Of a stretch of 64,000 nt of DNA, positions 57,941 to 64,000 are shown in pieces. The notes beneath the pieces are model-generated. The model was given only the letters and a program-made list of their open reading frames with translations, was not told where the DNA came from and did not search any database. Where the stretch lies: NCBI RefSeq assembly GCF_008274585.1, contig NZ_VTRT01000005.1, forward strand, positions 248,001 through 312,000. Direction: 5' to 3'. A program made the translations under genes and the position numbers. This stretch comes from Pedobacter sp. BS3 (GTDB lineage: Bacteria > Bacteroidota > Bacteroidia > Sphingobacteriales > Sphingobacteriaceae). How positions within the stretch are numbered: the stretch's first letter is position 1; each line of letters begins with the position of its first letter.

Positions 57941-59990
57941 CCGTTATTGTTTATTGTGTATCCTGTTTTTTTGCGTCGGTACTACCAGGCTGATGGCCCA
58001 GGTGGACGATGCCAATGCCGTTATAGAACCTATTATTGAATCTGTGGCCGAAAATGCGGGTGAAGATTTTGACTATTCGGAGCTTACCGAACGCCTGAAT
58101 TTTTACTTTCGTAACCCTATTAATCTGAATAAGGCCAGCGAGCAGCAGTTCAGGGAACTGGTATTTTTGTCGCCATTGCAAATCAGCGCTATTATAGACC
58201 GCAGGCGAAAAACCGGCCCTTACCTAAGTGCGCTGGAGCTGCAAAGTGTTGACGGGCTTGATTTGGAAACGGTGCGTATGTTGCTGCCCTTTGTTACGGT
58301 GAACAAAACATCGCTAAACGGGCTGTCTGTTGCCGATGCGCTACATAAGTCGAGTAATGAGCTGACATTTTTATATGGCCAGGTGCTGCAAAAGCAAAAA
58401 GGATATACCATAACCGATACCAATAAGTCGCGTTATCTCGGTTCGCCGGAGCGTTACCTGGTGCGATACAGGTACCATTACGGAGAGCATTTTTCTGCAT
58501 CGCTGAATATGGAAAAGGATGCCGGTGAACAGTTTTTTGCCGGGGTGCAATCCTCGGGCTTTGATTTTTATTCGGGCAATGTGGCTTATCGTGGCGATGG
58601 TGTTATTGGTAAAGCTGTTTTGGGCGATTATTCGCTGCAATTCGGGCAGGGATTAACCATGTGGTCGGGCTTGAGTTTCGGAAAGGGCGCATCCGTTGCT
58701 ACGGTCCCTAAGCAGGATATCGGCTTAAAGCCTTACACATCAACCAACGAAATGCTATTTTTACGTGGTGCGGCCGTTACGCTGAACCTGAAAGCTTTGA
58801 GCGTGACGCCGTTTGTGTCGTACCGAAAATTAGACGCGTCTACCGTGAATCGCGATACCATTAACCCTGACGGGCAAACGGGTTCGTTAAACCAGATGGG
58901 TTTACACCGTACACCAACCGAGGCAGATAACCGGAATAACACTTCGCAGTTAGTGTACGGTATCAATGCCGGGTACACTATTGGTCGTCTGAACGTGGGC
59001 TCGGTTGTATATCATACCGATTATAATCGTGATTTTGCCCCCGGGAAATACCTGTACAATCAATATGACTTTACGGGAAAATCCCTGTCAAATGCCGGAT
59101 TGTATTATAATTACAGCTGGCGCAACCTGTATTTTTATGGTGAGGTCGCTAAAAGCGTCGATTATGGTTCTGCCTGGTTGCAGGGCGTTTTGGCCAGCTT
59201 GTCGCCCCAGGTATCGCTGGTATTGATGTATCGCGACTACCAGAAAAATTACCAGTCGTTTTTTAACCAGGCGCTTGCCGAATCGTCGGTAGCTTACAAT
59301 GAACGCGGATTTTATTCGGGATTTATCATTTCGCCCGGTTCCAAATATGAGTTTACCGGTTATGTGGATTTTTTCAGGTTCCCCTGGCTTAAATATAAGG
59401 TTGATGCGCCGTCATCGGGTTATGAAGTGTTGACCCAATTTACCTATATGCCCAATAAGCAGGTGAAAGCTTATCTGCGTTACAAGCTGGAAAATAAACA
59501 GGAAAACGATGATATTGCCAATGCGATAAACTTTTTGCAGCAGGTGCAGCGGCAAAATTACCGGTTTGATTTGCGGTATAGCATCAGCAAGGCATTCCAG
59601 TTAGGCAATCGTGTAGAGCTGATGCGCTATCATAAGGAAGACCATGCCGCCGAATGGGGTTACGTAGCTTACCAGGATTTGAGCTACAATCCAATGTTCT
59701 CTAAATTTTCAGGTAACCTGCGTTTCGCGGTGTTTGATACCCAGGGATATAATTCGCGGATATATACTTACGAGAACGATGTGCTGTATGGCTTTTCGGT
59801 TCCGGGGTTGCAGGACAGGGGAGTGCGTTTTTATATCAACGGACGTTACCGTGTTCGCCGCGGACTGGATTTCTGGGTTAAATATGCCGTAACGCAATAT
59901 ACTAACCGGGATGATATTGGTTCGGGACTGGATGTGATTAACGGTAATACCCGGTCTGATATTAAGCTGCAGTTACGGTATCAGTTTTAG
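57930..59990 (+). CDS. Outer-membrane protein with N-terminal helix-hairpin-helix repeats
   Basis: The protein has 686 residues from MSFNRYCLLCILF at 57930; a start at 57870 would precede the signal peptide. Signal ends LMAQ. About residues 45-125 resemble ComEA-like HhH text (NPINLNKASEQQFRELVFLS, YLSALELQSVDGLDLETVRM). The rest is strand-rich and ends IKLQLRYQF as a barrel does. The HhH part could bind DNA in the periplasm or at the surface. The gene overlaps the PorV-like gene by 11 bp and comEC starts 44 bp later. Confidence 0.85.
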   Translation: MSFNRYCLLCILFFCVGTTRLMAQVDDANAVIEPIIESVAENAGEDFDYSELTERLNFYFRNPINLNKASEQQFRELVFLSPLQISAIIDRRRKTGPYLSALELQSVDGLDLETVRMLLPFVTVNKTSLNGLSVADALHKSSNELTFLYGQVLQKQKGYTITDTNKSRYLGSPERYLVRYRYHYGEHFSASLNMEKDAGEQFFAGVQSSGFDFYSGNVAYRGDGVIGKAVLGDYSLQFGQGLTMWSGLSFGKGASVATVPKQDIGLKPYTSTNEMLFLRGAAVTLNLKALSVTPFVSYRKLDASTVNRDTINPDGQTGSLNQMGLHRTPTEADNRNNTSQLVYGINAGYTIGRLNVGSVVYHTDYNRDFAPGKYLYNQYDFTGKSLSNAGLYYNYSWRNLYFYGEVAKSVDYGSAWLQGVLASLSPQVSLVLMYRDYQKNYQSFFNQALAESSVAYNERGFYSGFIISPGSKYEFTGYVDFFRFPWLKYKVDAPSSGYEVLTQFTYMPNKQVKAYLRYKLENKQENDDIANAINFLQQVQRQNYRFDLRYSISKAFQLGNRVELMRYHKEDHAAEWGYVAYQDLSYNPMFSKFSGNLRFAVFDTQGYNSRIYTYENDVLYGFSVPGLQDRGVRFYINGRYRVRRGLDFWVKYAVTQYTNRDDIGSGLDVINGNTRSDIKLQLRYQF

Positions 59991-60034
59991 AAGCGTTATT
60001 CTAAATCTCATATAAGGTTTAAAAAACATTTTTA

Positions 60035-62149
60035 ATGAATGCTCCGGTTATACTTGGCGAAATACCTTTTGTCCGTATACTTGCAGCACTGGTATGCGGA
60101 ATTGTGCTTGCGTTCGTATACCTACCTTCCGAAGTGGTGTTCACCCTGATTTTGTATGCTCTTTGTGGATTGATAACGGTATTTCTGTTTGTTGTGCTGC
60201 TTTACAGGCAGTTGGCCATTTACAAGAAGCGCTGGTTTGCCGGATTGCTGTTTTATATCATCACAATCATTGCGGCTTACTGCATTACGGTTAATAACAG
60301 TTTGTTGCTGAACAAGCACCATTTTCGTCGGGCCACTTTTGAAGCATTTATAGTTACCATTGTATCAGAGCCGCAGCAAAATAATGATATCCTGCGGTTT
60401 GAGTGTGACGTAAAGCAGGGTTTCGCCAAAAAGCGTTTTTACCCAACAACCGGGAAATTATTGCTGGCGCTTAAGCTCGATACTACGCAAAACGTATCGT
60501 ATAATTATGGTGATAAATTACTTATTCCCGCTATCTACAACGAAGTAGAACCGCCATATAATCCCGCCGAATTTAATTTTAAGCAATACCTGGCTAATCA
60601 CCAGCTTTATGACCAGGCCTTTATTAACACAAACCAGGTGAAGCTGTTACAGCATCACGCAGCTAACCCGGTAATTGAATATGCTCTCAATTTACGTAAG
60701 CAGCTGGTAGCAAAATATGCCCGCTATATTCATAATAACGATGCGCTTGCCGTGGCATCTACCCTGATTTTAGGCTACCGGGCCGATTTAAGCAAGGAAA
60801 TTTTAAGCGCTTACGCCAAAACAGGAACCACTCATGTGCTTTCGGTATCGGGTATGCATGTGGGGATTGTATTTATTGTATTGCAATTTGTATTTGGTTT
60901 TATGAACCGGAACCGGCTGCTCAGGATATTACGGGCCCTGATTATCATCAGCCTGATCTGGCTTTATTCGCTGCTTACCGGATTTTCGCCGGCCGTGTGC
61001 CGGGCCGCTCTGATGTTAAGCTGTTTTGTATTAGGGAAGGCCCTTAACCGGCGAACCAATACCTACAATATGCTGGCATTATCTGCCGCCTGGCTGCTGG
61101 TGTATAACCTGTATTTCCTGGCGGATGTGGGTTTCCAGTTATCATACCTGGCTGTATCGGGATTGGTGTACTTATATCCAAAAATTTACGGTTCATGGTA
61201 CATTAAAAACTGGCTTGGCGATAAAATCTGGGGATATATCAGCCTGTCGCTGGCTGCGCAGGCGGCAACCTTTCCGTTAAGCATGTATTATTTTCACCAG
61301 TTCCCGGTTTATTTTCTCATCAGCAACCTCTTTATTGTGCTGCCGGTTGCGGTGATCATGTACGCAGGCATCGCCTTTTTACTGATTCCCGGCCCCGAGA
61401 TAGTGCTCAAATACCTGGGATGGTTTTTTGAGCAATGCATTGTTTTTGTAAATAACGGCCTGGTATATATCCGCGATCTGCCTTTTGCCAGTGTCAGCGC
61501 CATCTGGATAAGCACCTGGACGTATGTGCTGTTGTATGTGTTGATGGGAACGCTGACGGCGATGCTGCTGTATCACAAAAAGCGGATGGCCTACACCAGT
61601 GTTGTGCTGGTTGCATTATTGGTTCTCCATACATCCTTTACAGGATTTTATCATCGCCACAATAACCGGATCATTTTTTACAGCCTGCGAAAAAATACCG
61701 GTATCGCGTTTATGTCCGGCAAAAATGCGTATCTGTTAACTGATCTGGATAGCGCTGACAAAACCTTCCGGTTCTCTATGCAACCGGCGCTGGATTCCTG
61801 TGGCATTAAGCAAATGAAGCTGATCAGGCCTGGTGATAACCTGCGCAAACCGGACTTTTACAGTGCTTTGCACGTGGTGCAGTTTAGAGATTATAAACTT
61901 CTGCTGTGGGATAGCACCTTCAATAAAATCCGCTTTAACAAGCATTTACAGGTAAACGCGGTATTGTTGCGGGCAAAAGCACGGGTTAACCTGCCGGAAC
62001 TGAAAAAACAGGTTAGTTTTGACGAGTTGTTTGTTGACGGCACTAACAGCGATTTCCAGATAAGGCGCTGGCAACAACAGGCCTCGTCAATAGCGTGTAC
62101 ATTACACGTGCTAAAGAAGAGTAGGGCAGTGGTGAAAGAAGGAATCTAA
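60035..62149 (+). CDS. comEC: ComEC/Rec2-family DNA-uptake channel
   Basis: The protein has 704 residues. AYAKTGTTHVLSVSGMHVGI is the Competence-domain signature, with several membrane helices from about residue 250 to 510. The last 180 residues have no HxHxDH, so the metallo-beta-lactamase end found in Gram-positive ComEC is missing or degenerate. It lies after the HhH barrel gene. It should carry single-stranded DNA across the inner membrane. Confidence 0.9.
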   Translation: MNAPVILGEIPFVRILAALVCGIVLAFVYLPSEVVFTLILYALCGLITVFLFVVLLYRQLAIYKKRWFAGLLFYIITIIAAYCITVNNSLLLNKHHFRRATFEAFIVTIVSEPQQNNDILRFECDVKQGFAKKRFYPTTGKLLLALKLDTTQNVSYNYGDKLLIPAIYNEVEPPYNPAEFNFKQYLANHQLYDQAFINTNQVKLLQHHAANPVIEYALNLRKQLVAKYARYIHNNDALAVASTLILGYRADLSKEILSAYAKTGTTHVLSVSGMHVGIVFIVLQFVFGFMNRNRLLRILRALIIISLIWLYSLLTGFSPAVCRAALMLSCFVLGKALNRRTNTYNMLALSAAWLLVYNLYFLADVGFQLSYLAVSGLVYLYPKIYGSWYIKNWLGDKIWGYISLSLAAQAATFPLSMYYFHQFPVYFLISNLFIVLPVAVIMYAGIAFLLIPGPEIVLKYLGWFFEQCIVFVNNGLVYIRDLPFASVSAIWISTWTYVLLYVLMGTLTAMLLYHKKRMAYTSVVLVALLVLHTSFTGFYHRHNNRIIFYSLRKNTGIAFMSGKNAYLLTDLDSADKTFRFSMQPALDSCGIKQMKLIRPGDNLRKPDFYSALHVVQFRDYKLLLWDSTFNKIRFNKHLQVNAVLLRAKARVNLPELKKQVSFDELFVDGTNSDFQIRRWQQQASSIACTLHVLKKSRAVVKEGI

Positions 62150-62818
62150 GGAGTTTTTAGCTTACGCGAGACAGTGCAGCTAAATTAACGTGAGTTCGGG
62201 TTAAGGCGCAGGCTCGTCCCGATTTGCAATCGGGATGCCATAAAACGGCGTTTGCAACGCCGCACTGTTGCTTAAGACAATCAAAGGCAGCTATTATCGG
62301 CGTTACAAACGCCGGAGATTTATGCGCTCGTTTTGCAAACGAGCGCAAACAGGACAATGATGCACCTGTTTTCGTTCCCGAAGTCTCGTATAGGCGTCAA
62401 GATAAGAGCTAAAAGCCCCTGCCGTCATTCCGCCCCGAGTACTCGGGGGATCCGGAATCTCCTAAATAGCAGCATAAGCGCCGCTTTACTCCCGATGTCT
62501 CGGGATGAATCAGGTTCAGGGTGACGGGGTTCCGGGCTTTTTAGCTCTGTCTGTGCTCCCACTTCACTTGCCATTTTTTTTGTCAATAACTATCTAATAA
62601 TCAACAAATTGATAGCAAAACCTAAAATTAACTTGACGCCTATGCGAAGTCTCGGGACGAGGATCCCGAGGCCTCGGGAAAGCAACCGAACGAAGTGAGC
62701 TCATGAATACCACTAAAAACATAAAAAAAACAATGAATAATCTCTGTTAAACCTGTTTTGAGCAGGATTATTAATCGAATTCACGTTAATTTAAGACCCA
62801 AACTCACGTTAAATTATA
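62150..62818. repeat. Nest of inverted repeats and four TTGCAA-type hairpins
   Basis: Four hairpins have TT-n-AA tips at 62217-62235, 62246-62262, 62298-62314 and 62323-62347. Outer inverted repeats are TTAACGTGAGTT (near 62185) with its complement (near 62804), ATAGGCGTCAAG (62390-62401) with 62632-62643, and AGAGCTAAAAGCCC (62405-62418) with 62534-62548. The small frames across it are not genes. Confidence 0.75.
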
Positions 62819-62873
62819 TTGATGAGTGAAATCAGAAATCCAATAGGTGAGAGGCTTATTAGCTTTATTTCAT

Positions 62874-63238
62874 TTAAAGCCTTATTCGAGATAAATAATT
62901 TGTGCAAGCGGGTGAACCTTCATCAAATCCGCAATTACAATTTAAAAACATACATGCAACTATCAACGAAAGGTAATGGGCAAGTGACGTTTTTAACCTG
63001 CTTAATGCTTTTCGCATATGTTGTTCTACGGTATTGGCAGAAATATTCAGCCTTTCCGAGATTTCTTTATTGCTAAGATTTTCTTCTCTTTTAAGCATAA
63101 AAACCATCTTGCAGCGTTCTGGCAACTGATTTATACTTGAAGCTACTAATTGACTAAGCTCTTTGTGGAGTAACCAATTATCTATGGTTTCAGAATGTTG
63201 AGGACTGTGATTAACCAGGTGGTTTTGATATTTATCTG
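62874..63238 (-). pseudogene. FecI-type sigma factor, 5'-truncated
   Basis: Reading upstream in frame from the short frame gives WLLHKELSQLVASSINQLPE, then RCKMVFMLKREENLSNKEIS and ERLNISANTVEQHMRKALSR, the sigma-70 region 4 end. Region 2 is absent, because the frame runs into gntP text at about 63235. About 100 N-terminal residues are lost, so it cannot work as a sigma factor. Confidence 0.82.
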
Positions 63239-64000
63239 AACCCGTTTTTTGCTTTATCCATAGCCGCGTTAGGAGTTGGACTGCTAAGTGGTATCTCTCC
63301 CGAAGATGTTGCCGGGCAAATGAAAGCCGGCTTTGGGCACACGATGGAAAAAGTAGGCGTACTCATTATATTCGGAACCACTTTAGGTATGCTGCTGGAG
63401 AAAACAGGCGCAACGGTTAGTATGGCAACATACATCCTGAAAAAAGTATCCGAAAAAAATGCGCCTTTAGGTATTGCCATAACAGGATATATCATAGGCT
63501 TTCCCATATTTTGTGACAGTGGCTTTATTGTATTGAATGGGCTTAACCATTCCATAGTCAAAAGAACTCATTGGAAAATGATAATCATGGCAACATCTTT
63601 GGGAACTTCCTTATATGCAGTGCATTGCCTGGTTCCTCCACACCCCGGAATTACAGTTGCTATTGAAACAGCAGGTGGGAATTTCGGCTTAATTATCCTG
63701 ATGGGTGCATTGCTGGCTATTCCGGCAGCAACTGTAGGATTATTGTATGCGTTATGGAGAGGTAAAAGAGTAGCAGACGATTACACTCCGGCAGAAGATA
63801 CCGAAGCAGCAGCAACAGAACGAAAATTACCTCCTGTCGGACTATCTTTTTTACCGGTTATATTACCTGTTTTATTAATTGGCTCAGGAGCCTTTGTAAA
63901 ACTATTTTCTGAACTTACAGGGAGCTCCGGTTTTACAGGTCGTATTATTTTGTTTTTGGGAGACCCCATCATCGCGTTGGGAATTGGCATCATAGTTTCT
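63236..64000 (+). CDS. GntP-family permease, 5'-truncated, runs off the window
   Basis: The text YLNPFFALSIAALGVGLLSG, then GFPIFCDSGFIVLNGLNHSI and CLVPPHPGITVAIETAGGNF, is the gluconate/H+ symporter family. NPFFAL aligns with residues about 22 of complete members, and a stop in frame lies at 63212. The first helix and start codon are therefore missing, and no nearby ATG restores it. It extends past 64000. Probably non-functional. Confidence 0.8.
   Translation, partial: MNPFFALSIAALGVGLLSGISPEDVAGQMKAGFGHTMEKVGVLIIFGTTLGMLLEKTGATVSMATYILKKVSEKNAPLGIAITGYIIGFPIFCDSGFIVLNGLNHSIVKRTHWKMIIMATSLGTSLYAVHCLVPPHPGITVAIETAGGNFGLIILMGALLAIPAATVGLLYALWRGKRVADDYTPAEDTEAAATERKLPPVGLSFLPVILPVLLIGSGAFVKLFSELTGSSGFTGRIILFLGDPIIALGIGIIVS

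Noticed and set aside
62217-62347. CRISPR array
   Set aside because: The four hairpins differ in sequence and spacing, and there are no uniform spacers or cas genes.
62157-62524. Small frames in the repeat nest
   Set aside because: They consist of hairpin arms read in several frames.

Overview
The window looks like chromosomal DNA from a Sphingobacteriaceae-type member of the Bacteroidota (Mucilaginibacter or Pedobacter-like). I infer this from the gene families, not from a database search. Supporting signs are RND efflux genes behind a TetR gene, GntR regulators with a sugar-binding half, AraC proteins with membrane-embedded N-termini, PorV-like barrels, a GH43 enzyme, FecI-type sigma remnants, DUF6600, and many lipoproteins. 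Promoters of the Bacteroidota type (TTG, a gap of about 19, then TAnnTTTG) can be read at several genes. Most genes are housekeeping or ordinary accessory genes. The unusual content is one AT-rich defence island, three toxin-antitoxin modules, two decayed loci, and a dense set of intergenic palindromes and dispersed repeats.

Layout. 1-3.8 kb: tetR, tolC-like, membrane fusion and RND permease genes on the minus strand; the permease runs off the left edge. 4.2-7.9 kb: an AT-rich McrB/McrC type IV restriction pair. 8-14.4 kb: a lipoprotein, a DUF5655 protein, an NAPE-PLD-like hydrolase, a hotdog thioesterase, a methyltransferase, a RelE-type toxin-antitoxin pair and a DUF6600 protein. 14.6-25.4 kb: gpmA, DUF3820, YtxH, a broken AAA ATPase, an MsbA-like exporter, a SAM hydrolase-like gene, phoH, purC, STAS, rnz and an HscA-like Hsp70. 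25.7-34.3 kb: a lipoprotein, an overlapping NlpC/P60 peptidase and dipeptide epimerase pair for murein peptide turnover, a GH15 hydrolase, a TauE/SafE permease and a fused OtsA-OtsB trehalose enzyme. 34.8-43.1 kb: purF, divergent DeoR and GntR regulators, a secreted zinc peptidase, tandem AraC paralogues and a second RelE-type pair. 43.2-50.3 kb: an M20 dipeptidase, a DUF255 thioredoxin-fold protein, SlyD, a thioesterase, aroQ, a glutamine amidotransferase, a Xre/RES toxin-antitoxin pair under a perfect palindrome, and tRNA-Lys(CTT). 50.3-57 kb: GH43, ABC-F, a helical protein of unknown function, an ArsR with two SRPBCC genes, and a DUF4412-like protein. 57.1-62.1 kb: a PorV-like barrel, a helix-hairpin-helix outer-membrane protein and ComEC on one strand, a possible DNA-uptake set. 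62.2-64 kb: a nest of inverted repeats, then a head-to-head junction between a 5'-truncated sigma factor and a 5'-truncated GntP permease.

The best candidates for something little described are these. (a) Paired hairpins with TTGCAA or TTACAA tips show compensatory base changes between copies, and one copy carries a 132-bp terminal-inverted-repeat element inserted at the hairpin tip with a 10-bp target duplication. (b) The PorV-like, HhH-barrel and ComEC genes lie together. (c) The McrB has an unfamiliar N-terminal half. (d) The Xre/RES promoter lies inside a 17-bp perfect palindrome.
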